A stretch of DNA of 13,516 bases, taken from the NCBI GenBank assembly GCA_937915865.1, contig CALGIG010000016.1, positions 1 to 13,516 on the forward strand, given 5' to 3'. A program made the translations under genes and the position numbers. This document shows, one piece after another, positions 1 through 6,627 of the stretch (within the stretch, counting starts at the first letter, position 1; every line of letters starts with the position of its first letter). Under the pieces are notes generated by a model. That model was not told the DNA's origin, did not search any database, and worked only from the letters and a program-made list of their open reading frames with translations. The DNA comes from an uncultured Prolixibacteraceae bacterium. Its GTDB lineage: Bacteria; Bacteroidota; Bacteroidia; Bacteroidales; Prolixibacteraceae.

Positions 1-30
1 AGGTTATTAATAAAATATATTATTCATAAC

Positions 31-55
31 TTGTTAACAATCAGATTGTTAACAA
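31..55. repeat. Double 10-bp palindrome TTGTTAACAA, spaced by 5 bases
   Basis: The perfect palindrome TTGTTAACAA occurs at 31-40 and 46-55, separated by TCAGA. The pair can act as two adjacent dyad operator sites or fold as a 10-bp stem with a 5-base loop. It lies about 50 bases past the stop of the minus-strand gene at 108-668. No U-tract follows on either strand, so a classic intrinsic terminator is not supported. Repeat seen directly; role inferred. Confidence 0.6.
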
Positions 56-107
56 CTGCTTACTAATTTAACTTCAACCCTTGATTCGCATAACAAATAC
101 TTAATTG

Positions 108-668
108 CTATTTTTTACTGAAACATTTTTCAATATCCTTTTTGAGGCTCTCTCTAAATGAGTAACCCCATAACATTCTATCTTTTTCTTGAAGCGTATA
201 TTGCTGTTCGTCAATACTTTTTACGGCTTCAATAAATTCAAGATACCTTGGCCGAATCTTATCTATATCAGATAAATTACCTAAAGGAATAAAATCCGGA
301 AACACTTTGCAAACTCTATAATCATATATTGTAAAATTATCCGGGTATAGAAAAGAAAGGATCGCAGATGCTATAGGAAGCCGGAACCCGTAGTTCTTGA
401 TTAGAATTTCCAATCGTTCTTTATCACTCACTGATTTAAAAATCAATTGCGTGAGGTATTTAATCTTTCCGTCAAGGTCTTCCCTTGTATCAGCAGTAGG
501 CTTATCGTCAAATCGTCTGGCAATTTTGGATTTAGCACGATTGGCCTTCCATATCACAATGCAGAAAAAATCAAATGCTTCAATGTAACCTTGATCATGG
601 AATAATGGCCTGACTTCAGAATTGATATAATTTTCAAGGTCAGCGAACTTTAAACTATTCCGGTACAT
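108..668 (-). CDS. Uncharacterised 186-residue protein, possibly HhH DNA-glycosylase-like
   Basis: I do not recognise a named family. Residues 94-120 (YGFRLPIASAILSFL, then FTIYDYRV) resemble the helix-hairpin-helix plus catalytic-aspartate layout of HhH-GPD DNA glycosylases, where a hairpin motif precedes a D followed by a short helix; here the aspartate would be D116. Upstream is a basic stretch (KANRAKSKIARR, 41-52), and near the C-terminus a DRMLWGYSF segment (163-171). The protein is predicted cytoplasmic, with no signal or membrane helix. The start is the ATG at 668-666; no Shine-Dalgarno is visible and a weak TATGTTTC box lies just upstream. The gene points the same way as hsdR, and without the IS630 copy the two would be about 110 bases apart, so it may once have belonged to the restriction locus. 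The glycosylase idea is inference from one motif; the gene itself is well supported by length and context. Confidence 0.75.
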   Translation of the reverse strand: MYRNSLKFADLENYINSEVRPLFHDQGYIEAFDFFCIVIWKANRAKSKIARRFDDKPTADTREDLDGKIKYLTQLIFKSVSDKERLEILIKNYGFRLPIASAILSFLYPDNFTIYDYRVCKVFPDFIPLGNLSDIDKIRPRYLEFIEAVKSIDEQQYTLQEKDRMLWGYSFRESLKKDIEKCFSKK

Positions 669-719
669 TGCAATGTGTTATTATGAAACATAGGCAAGGA
701 TATACATTTTAGTATTCTA

Positions 720-1918
720 GTGTCATGTCAATCTATAATTGTCGGATAAAGCCGAGCTAATTTAATGCGAGCATCCGCATTTGTAAACTGCCAGTTTATT
801 TTTGCTGTTTTGTTATTGCGATGGGTCTGCCACGCTGTTACTTCTTTCTCCATAATCCCCAAATTGCTAATTCTTCTCTTAAGACATTGTCCCATAAGTA
901 CATTTAACTCAATTTCGGCCATGTTAAGCCAACTTCCATGCTTTGGGGTATAGACGAATTCAAACCTGTCCCAAATTCGCTTGGCTTCTTTTGGAGGAAA
1001 GGCTTCATAAAGTGCAGAAGCTTTGTGAGTTGCCAAATTATCCATAACCAAAGTAATTTTTTCTGCATCTGAATACCATTCATCAGCAATCTTCCTGATA
1101 AATTCAGCCCAATCCACTTTTGTTTTTCGCTCTGTAACATTAACATATCTTTTGCCTTTTAATGGCTCAGAGGCCAGGAAAATATTGGCAACCCCACATC
1201 TTTCATATTCGAAATCAACTCTTGTCTCTTGCCCTGGTTTCATCGGAACAGGAGTGCGCGTTTCCTTTATCAATTGTTTCGGCGATTCATCCATGCAAAT
1301 AACAGGGAAACGATCATTATACGGCCGTTTATAAACATCAAGAACCTGTTCCATTGCGGCAACAAATTGGCTGCTCTGGTGTGGTGGAATTATCCAGCCT
1401 TTTGTTTTCCATGGTTTAAGTTCGTTTTTTTTAGCACCTTACGAATTGTTTCATGTGAGATGCTTTCAATATATTTCATTTCGACCATTTTATCTGCAAG
1501 TAATCGGAGTGACCATTTGGCAAATCCTTCAGGTGCTTCACTACAACTCATGGCTATTAACTGCGCCTCCAATTCACCGTCAACCTTTTTCTCTTTCGTC
1601 TTACTCATTGGTTTGCGCTCCAGGCATGCATCGAAACCTTCCTCAACAAATCGCTGCTTAACTCGGTCTATCATCCTATCACTTATTTTTAGGACCTGAC
1701 TGATTTGTCTGCCTGAGATTTTATCGCCATACTCCCCTTGATCGGAATTAAGGAGAATATAAGCTGTTCGATACTGCTGAGAAGTATGAGTGCCTTTGTT
1801 TACTATTGACATAAGTTCCTCATGCTCTTCTCTTGTTAAAGTGACCTTGTATTTTATCATGGCTTTTTTGCTGACAAAGATACAAAATATATACGACAAT
1901 ATCAAGTTGTCATGACAC
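720..1918 (-). mobile_element. IS630-family insertion sequence, 1199 bp
   Basis: Both ends are visible. The left end at 720-750 and the reverse complement of the right end at 1888-1918 match at 23 of 31 positions, both starting GTGTCATG. The element is flanked by TA on each side (718-719 and 1919-1920), the target duplication expected for IS630/Tc1-mariner elements. It carries a single transposase read from the minus strand in two frames. It separates hsdR from the 186-residue gene and ends about 50 bases upstream of that gene's start codon. Nothing in the ends looks decayed, so it may be a recent insertion. Confidence 0.9.
728..1860 (-). CDS. IS630-family transposase, two frames joined by a -1 shift
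   Basis: This DDE transposase would cut and rejoin the ends of its own element at TA targets. Frame A runs from the ATG at 1860 to a stop near 1390 and carries the helix-turn-helix region (motif QVLKISDRMIDRVKQRF). Frame B holds the DDE domain: D in VICMDESP, D in LVMDNLATH and E in SWLNMAEIEL. A run of eight T on the plus strand (1425-1432) reads as codons CTA AAA AAA ACG, so it contains the slippery heptamer A AAA AAA. Slipping back one base gives the join KKNELKPWKTKGWIIPP, which matches the usual IS630 sequence at this point, and a product of about 377 residues, normal for the family. In-frame TTG/ATG codons further upstream are less likely starts. The stop codon lies inside the left inverted repeat. 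Programmed shifting is inferred; a plain frameshift mutation is the alternative. Confidence 0.85.
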
Positions 1919-1981
1919 TAGCTAACTTTAAGCAAATCCTGACTTTCGAGATGTTAAAGGTTTTCATTAATAGTTAATGAT

Positions 1982-4324
1982 TCAGGCAACCCGCTGTTCG
2001 TACAAATGCGCCTGAAACTCTATAAACAGTTTGCTGATGTTTGCCACATCGCCCAGGATTTCCTTAGCATCCTCAAGTGATTGGTATTTGTTTGTAAGCA
2101 GGATGGGCAATTTATCCTGGTCAAGTTCTTCAACACCGGTTTCAATGTACTTGCTCAGCACGAAGGAGATAAACTCACGTTGCTTGTCGTTGAGTAGCGC
2201 AAAGATGGTTGCTTCAGCCGCTGCTACCCTGGCTTCACGGGTCATCGGCTTAATGTCGCTGTTGAAAACATACTCCAGCACATCAAACAGGTCGCTTTTC
2301 TCAGCATCTATGAGCTTCTGAAGGGTAGTAAGCTCTCCCTTTCCGAACCCTGCGTCATCCAGTTTTTCCAATAATGTTCGCCTGGTCATTGGGTTGCTCC
2401 ATAGTTTACGCAACTCTTCCTCGCTTTTGAAAAGGTTGGGCAATTCGCCAAAAAGGTTATGGAGAAATTCTTCTGCTGAAATCGGGGTGCCATTTGCGCT
2501 CCAGAACGAAGTGGCTATCATGTGCTGGATTTCTCGCTCTTTCCCGTCACGCAGCTTTATTTTAACCTTCTTTCGCTTTATATAGTCCGACCTTTGTTCA
2601 GTAGATTGGGGAGGTTCTTCATCTGTATTCTTGTATCTAGGTTTATCATCATCCGGCACATCAGGTTCCACTGGTTCGCCGTCCCATTCCGGATCAGCAA
2701 AGTGATGGTAAGCATCTACAAAATCGTAAATGGTGAAGAAATCCTTGCCATCAAACAGCCTTGTACCCCTGCCAATGATCTGTTTGAACTCAATCATGGA
2801 GTTTACCGGCCGCATCAAAACAATATTGCGGATATTCCTTGCATCAACGCCTGTGGAGAGTTTCTGTGAAGTAGTTAATATAGTCGGGACAGTTTTTTCA
2901 TTGTCCTGAAACTCCCTTAAGAACTGTTCTCCGGTCTCGCCATCATTGGCCGTAACACGCACACAATAATTCGGATCTGTGCTTATCTTAATCTGGTTGA
3001 CAAGGTCACGGACAGCGGCAGCATTATCCTGTGTGGCACAGAAAATAATGGCTTTCTCCTTTTGATTGGCATCGTCCATGTAGATACTGACCCGCTTTGC
3101 CTCCCGGGCTTTAATCTCAATGATCTTGTTAAAGTCCGGTTCTATGTATATTCTGCCCTCCTCAATCTCGCCCTCCACAATCTGATCATCGCTGGTGTAG
3201 ATATAATCGTCAAGGGTTGTCTTGATGCGTTTTACCTTGAAAGGAGTAAGATAACCATCGTTTATGCCCTCCTTCAGCGAATAGATGTAGACAGGTTCAC
3301 CAAAGTATTTGTAGGTGTCTACATTGTCTTTACGCCTGGGCGTGGCGGTTAAGCCCAACTGAACCGCAGGGGCAAAATACTCAAGTATGTCACGCCAGTT
3401 ACTTTCATCGTTCGCTCCGCCACGATGACACTCATCTATGATGATGAAATCAAAGTAATCGGGAGGATACTGACCATAATTTGCTTCGGGGTTTCCCTCT
3501 GCATCCGTGCCTGACATAAATGTCTGAAAGATGGTGAAGAAGATGCTGCCATTGGTTGGCACACGGCCATTTTTGTTGACTTCATTCGGCTTAATCCGCA
3601 CCAGGGCATCCTCTGAGAATGCCGAGAATGCATTGAAAGCCTGATCTGCCAGAATGTTTCTGTCTGCCAGAAACAGCATGCGTGGCCGCCTTGACAAATA
3701 ATCAGAACCCGACGCAGACAAGTTCCATCGGGTATGAAACAACTTCCATGCTATTTGAAAGGCGATGGCCGTTTTACCAGTTCCTGTGGCAAGGGTGAGT
3801 AAGATCCGGTTCTGGCCGTTTGCTATGGCTTCAACCACACGCTGCACAGCTATTTCCTGAAAGTAGCGGAGTTGCCAGGTGCCGCTCTTATCTTCAAAAG
3901 GTATAGCTGCAAATTTCTCCCTCCACAGGTTTTGAACTGCAAAGGTCTTGTTCCACAACTCATCAGGTGTCATGAAATTGCTGACCAGGCCCTCTGCACC
4001 GGATTTCATGCAGATTTGATAAATCTCCCTGCCGTTGGTGCTGTAAGTGGTCTCTAATTGCATTTTAGCGGCATACTGCTTGGCCTGCATTACCCCTTCG
4101 CCAACTTCCTGAATATCACTCTTTGCCTCAACCACAGCCAGTTTAATGCCTTTGTAGACAAGCACATAGTCCGCTATCTCCTTTTTGCCTCTGCCACCCC
4201 CGGTTTGTATCTTGCCTGGGGTAATGTGATACTCACGAAGGATTCTGGAGTCATCCACAACGCCCCATCCGCAGGCTCTTAGCTTGGGGTCAATCAGTTC
4301 GGCACGGGTTTCGGCTTCGTTCAT
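1982..4324 (-). CDS. hsdR: Type I restriction endonuclease, R subunit
   Basis: HsdR is the motor and nuclease subunit that, with HsdM and HsdS, translocates and cuts unmethylated DNA. It has 780 residues, in the range of the EcoEI-like branch. In order: an N-terminal nuclease of the PD-(D/E)xK type with D52, E66 and K68 (IADYVL, then VVEAK); Walker A ATGTGKT at 179-185; DECH box at 297-300; TATPR at 326-330; motif V around TTSQKLSTGVDA (484-495); motif VI QIIGRGTR at 515-522; then an acidic linker and a C-terminal helical domain that should contact the methylase. All key residues are present, so it should be active. The ATG at 4324 starts 12 bases after the abi stop, so it is probably translated from the same message as abi. 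A sampled 60-base stretch (2341-2400) is 50% GC, richer than abi and hsdS. Confidence 0.95.
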   Translation of the reverse strand: MNEAETRAELIDPKLRACGWGVVDDSRILREYHITPGKIQTGGGRGKKEIADYVLVYKGIKLAVVEAKSDIQEVGEGVMQAKQYAAKMQLETTYSTNGREIYQICMKSGAEGLVSNFMTPDELWNKTFAVQNLWREKFAAIPFEDKSGTWQLRYFQEIAVQRVVEAIANGQNRILLTLATGTGKTAIAFQIAWKLFHTRWNLSASGSDYLSRRPRMLFLADRNILADQAFNAFSAFSEDALVRIKPNEVNKNGRVPTNGSIFFTIFQTFMSGTDAEGNPEANYGQYPPDYFDFIIIDECHRGGANDESNWRDILEYFAPAVQLGLTATPRRKDNVDTYKYFGEPVYIYSLKEGINDGYLTPFKVKRIKTTLDDYIYTSDDQIVEGEIEEGRIYIEPDFNKIIEIKAREAKRVSIYMDDANQKEKAIIFCATQDNAAAVRDLVNQIKISTDPNYCVRVTANDGETGEQFLREFQDNEKTVPTILTTSQKLSTGVDARNIRNIVLMRPVNSMIEFKQIIGRGTRLFDGKDFFTIYDFVDAYHHFADPEWDGEPVEPDVPDDDKPRYKNTDEEPPQSTEQRSDYIKRKKVKIKLRDGKEREIQHMIATSFWSANGTPISAEEFLHNLFGELPNLFKSEEELRKLWSNPMTRRTLLEKLDDAGFGKGELTTLQKLIDAEKSDLFDVLEYVFNSDIKPMTREARVAAAEATIFALLNDKQREFISFVLSKYIETGVEELDQDKLPILLTNKYQSLEDAKEILGDVANISKLFIEFQAHLYEQRVA

Positions 4325-4336
4325 TTTTTAAGGATT

Positions 4337-5236
4337 CTATAATTGCCAGATTAGTTCTGCTTTCCAATCGCCGGGGAAGCCCATTTCTTTAGAATCAACC
4401 AAATCGCAGGTTTCCATCAAAGCTTTCAGGTTGGAAACAAAACTGCTGTTCGGGCTGATAATCCGGGTAATATAATTTATGCAACAAAGTTGGGCGTAAA
4501 GCTTATTATCGTAAATATTTGTATTTTGAATGAATGGGTTTGCGGTATTGTAAGGTATTTGAGGAACAATAGTAAATCTTCGGTTCCAAAGACGACTATG
4601 ATGAGCGCAAATATTTCTTAATCCGGCAAATGCATGCATCCAGCTTTCAAGAATGACAGGATTTGGCAATCCAAATTCTTTGGCCACTTTTTTCTTTTCA
4701 ACTCCTTTTTTAAGGTTGCTGAATAATTTGCTGAGTAACCCCAAAGAAATTACCTCCAGACTCATCCATGCGGGTGGATATACAGGTACGGAATATGTGT
4801 TTTTATAATGCTCGATAAATGTTTCGGTTGAACGGTCAACCTCTTCATACAGGGCATTGATGTTTGTATTGAAATAATAATTATTCCTGTACATGTTTGC
4901 ATTTTCGTGCCATTGGCTGCCATGGTTCAGCGAAAATTCATAAATAATCTTGGTGCGCAATGCAATTTCTATTTTCTCAATAGCATTGAAAACCAACAGA
5001 CGCAACCGGCGGTCGAATATGTAGAGCCCGATAATTTCCTCGAAACTGATCTCTTTAATGAATGGATGGTTTGGGTTGGAATTATCCTGAAACGGATAAG
5101 TGTATGCCCTCAACCTGTAATAGCTGATGTTGGAAAGATAATGAGCCGCCTTTTGCTCATCATTAAACTTTAATCCTCGTTGTTTAAGCTTAAAAATCTG
5201 GTCGGTTATGGAAAGCGGAGGTTTGGAATATTTCAT
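4337..5236 (-). CDS. Abi_2 (AbiD/AbiF-like) abortive infection protein with HEPN motif
   Basis: This is an Abi-like protein of the AbiD/AbiF group, expected to act as a HEPN ribonuclease that halts the cell during phage infection. From the ATG at 5236 it has 299 residues. The start KYSKPPLSITDQIFKLKQRG, the segment SYYRLRAYTYPF (38-49), the helix DRRLRLLVFNAIEKIEIALR (75-94) and RNICAHHSRLWNRR (207-220) are typical; R207 and H212 form the R-x4-H motif. A GTG at 5269 would add 11 residues, but GGAGGG at 5245-5250 sits 8 bases before the ATG and the family starts at MKY, so I prefer 5236. The gene lies between hsdS and hsdR with a 236-base upstream gap that holds its own promoter. Family membership is firm; phage defence and RNase activity are inferred. 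A sampled line (4861-4920) is 33% GC. Confidence 0.88.
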   Translation of the reverse strand: MKYSKPPLSITDQIFKLKQRGLKFNDEQKAAHYLSNISYYRLRAYTYPFQDNSNPNHPFIKEISFEEIIGLYIFDRRLRLLVFNAIEKIEIALRTKIIYEFSLNHGSQWHENANMYRNNYYFNTNINALYEEVDRSTETFIEHYKNTYSVPVYPPAWMSLEVISLGLLSKLFSNLKKGVEKKKVAKEFGLPNPVILESWMHAFAGLRNICAHHSRLWNRRFTIVPQIPYNTANPFIQNTNIYDNKLYAQLCCINYITRIISPNSSFVSNLKALMETCDLVDSKEMGFPGDWKAELIWQL

Positions 5237-5244
5237 GAAACAGG

Positions 5245-5250
5245 CCCTCC
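5245..5250 (-). promoter_or_regulatory. Strong Shine-Dalgarno GGAGGG deciding the abi start
   Basis: GGAGGG on the minus strand lies 8 bases upstream of the ATG at 5236. Strong Shine-Dalgarno sites are uncommon in Bacteroidota and none is seen before most other genes here. It favours the ATG over the in-frame GTG at 5269. Confidence 0.55.
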
Positions 5251-5266
5251 ATAAAAATCGAAAACC

Positions 5267-5276
5267 CACCCGGGTG
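5267..5276. repeat. Palindrome CACCCGGGTG in the abi leader
   Basis: A perfect 10-bp GC-rich palindrome sits in the predicted 5' leader of abi, 31 bases upstream of the ATG, in an otherwise AT-rich stretch. It could form a small RNA structure or a protein site. Only the symmetry is seen; any role is a guess. Confidence 0.35.
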
Positions 5277-5315
5277 CGCTGTTCAAATGGGAAGCGTGGT
5301 GAGTCTTATTGCTTA

Positions 5316-5348
5316 CAAAGATAGTATCAAATTTGATACAACTGCAAA
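5316..5348 (-). promoter_or_regulatory. Bacteroidota-type promoter for abi (and probably hsdR)
   Basis: On the minus strand a TTTG -33 box (5348-5345) and a TATCTTTG -7 box (5323-5316, fitting TAnnTTTG) are separated by 21 bases, close to the usual spacing. Transcription would start near 5309, giving a leader of about 73 bases before the abi ATG. The spacer is almost filled by the palindrome at 5324-5339. Confidence 0.65.
5324..5339. promoter_or_regulatory. 16-bp palindromic operator candidate GTATCAAATTTGATAC
   Basis: This perfect 16-bp dyad lies inside the spacer of the abi promoter and abuts the -7 box, where a bound dimer would block or reposition RNA polymerase. Ten of its bases (TATCAAATTT on the plus strand) recur at 8150-8159, beside the hsdM -7 box. 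No helix-turn-helix regulator gene is visible in the locus, so the binder could be a host protein or one of the locus products. Confidence 0.5.
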
Positions 5349-5472
5349 CTTTTGAGCAGTTTTTTAACAATTTAGTATAGAATCCCTGCATTGATAAGAC
5401 TTTTACCGTTTTATGCTTTATTGAAATGCACATCAATGTTATAATTTTATGGTACTCAACTCCTAACCTTGA

Positions 5473-6627
5473 TTAGGTCAACTCCCCCGCAAACGCTCTT
5501 TGCAACACACTCTTTTTCAACTCCTCCAAATTTAAAAGTTTTTGCTGATAAATGGCTTCTAATCTTTTAGTTTCGGCTCGAAGGGCATCTAATTGGCTGA
5601 CTATGGTTTGTTGTTCCTTGAGTGGAATAAAAGGAACTTGAGAATCTGTAATTGCCCCAATTCCAACATTACCTTGGCCAACTGTTCCTGTTTCATTTGC
5701 AAAATATTGGTCTTTGAAAATATTTGTCCAAGAGAAATAAAGGAAAAATTCAGGCAAATATTCTTTCTTAAAACGAATTGCAGCGATTCGCTGATTTAAT
5801 AAATAGTTTTCTTTTTCAATTATTACAGTAAAACCATAGTCGCGTTTATTCTTTGTGCCTGTTTGAGTTATGATTACATCTTTAGGTATTAAAAGTGCTT
5901 TTGATAAAGCTTTCGCATCTAATTCTTCAATAAAAACAGGACTTTCATTTTCCCTTATTATTCCTGGGCGAACATTCCCCATTCTGATAACTTGATATTT
6001 ACCTTCCTTTGTAAAATCACCACTTTTGAATGAATACCCACCGATTACTTTTGCTACTTCAGAAATTCTTTTCGTTTCTCTCTCTTCAAATAATTTCTCA
6101 AACACCCCCTGCAGATAGCTTTCAAAAAGTTCTTTGGCGTTTTTGAGGTTTTGTTCGGCATTGGCTTTTGCCCTGGCTATGGCGGCAAAGGCTTCATCTA
6201 ATATGGAAACGATGTGATTTTGCTCTTGAATTGATTTTGGATAAGAAATCTGAATATTTCTAAATGCAGGGACATCAAGATTTCTTTGTGCTGTTCCCCT
6301 TGATAGCGAATAAATATGGTCGTTAAGGAAAAGCATTTGTAAGTTCAAAAAATCAGGAAGTAACTCTTTATCATTCTTAGGCTTTACTGTTAGTCCGCTA
6401 TCGTTCAGAAAAAATTTACCTTCTACAAATCTTGTGCATTGAGCTGACATTGCGAAACGAGCTACAACCAAACAATCTTCACGGTTAAAAGTGTCCATAA
6501 AAAATGTAGCACCACCGCCACCATAAACAGGATAAATTTTGCCACCATCTCTTTTTTGAACTACTCTTGTTCCGTATTCTACTTCACAAGCATCATCAAG
6601 TCTTTTTAATTCCCAACCTTGCTTCAT
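5473..6627 (-). CDS. hsdS: Type I restriction-modification specificity subunit
   Basis: HsdS reads the two halves of the recognition sequence and anchors HsdM and HsdR. The 384 residues show the usual pseudo-twofold layout: target recognition domain 1 at about 1-130 (start GWELKRLDDACEVEYG), helical spacer at 131-183 (EQNHIVSILDEAFAAIARAK), target recognition domain 2 at about 186-335 (GGYSFKSGDF, then YQVIRMGNV), and a second helical spacer at 336-384 (EQQTIVSQLDALRAETKRLE) ending FAGELT. The two spacers clearly match each other. Length is normal, so both domains look whole. The ATG at 6627 overlaps the hsdM stop as ATGA, which implies translational coupling. A sampled line (5761-5820) is 27% GC, far below the hsdM 5' half, as expected for a specificity gene under exchange. 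The recognition sequence cannot be read from the protein. Confidence 0.94.
   Translation of the reverse strand: MKQGWELKRLDDACEVEYGTRVVQKRDGGKIYPVYGGGGATFFMDTFNREDCLVVARFAMSAQCTRFVEGKFFLNDSGLTVKPKNDKELLPDFLNLQMLFLNDHIYSLSRGTAQRNLDVPAFRNIQISYPKSIQEQNHIVSILDEAFAAIARAKANAEQNLKNAKELFESYLQGVFEKLFEERETKRISEVAKVIGGYSFKSGDFTKEGKYQVIRMGNVRPGIIRENESPVFIEELDAKALSKALLIPKDVIITQTGTKNKRDYGFTVIIEKENYLLNQRIAAIRFKKEYLPEFFLYFSWTNIFKDQYFANETGTVGQGNVGIGAITDSQVPFIPLKEQQTIVSQLDALRAETKRLEAIYQQKLLNLEELKKSVLQRAFAGELT

Noticed and set aside
1229..1699. Plus-strand open frame of 156 codons across the IS element
   Set aside because: It is antisense to both transposase frames and has no domain character.
1965..1979. Hairpin CATTAA-loop-TTAATG just after hsdR
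   Set aside because: The 6-bp AT-only stem has a 3-base loop and no T-run on the minus strand, so a terminator cannot be claimed.
2522..2869. Plus-strand open frame of 115 codons
   Set aside because: It is antisense to the hsdR C-terminal coding region, with no family resemblance.
5341..5365. Stem ACTGC/GCAGT followed by six T on the plus strand
   Set aside because: It looks like a plus-strand terminator, but no plus-strand gene ends here, and on the minus strand no T-run follows the stem.
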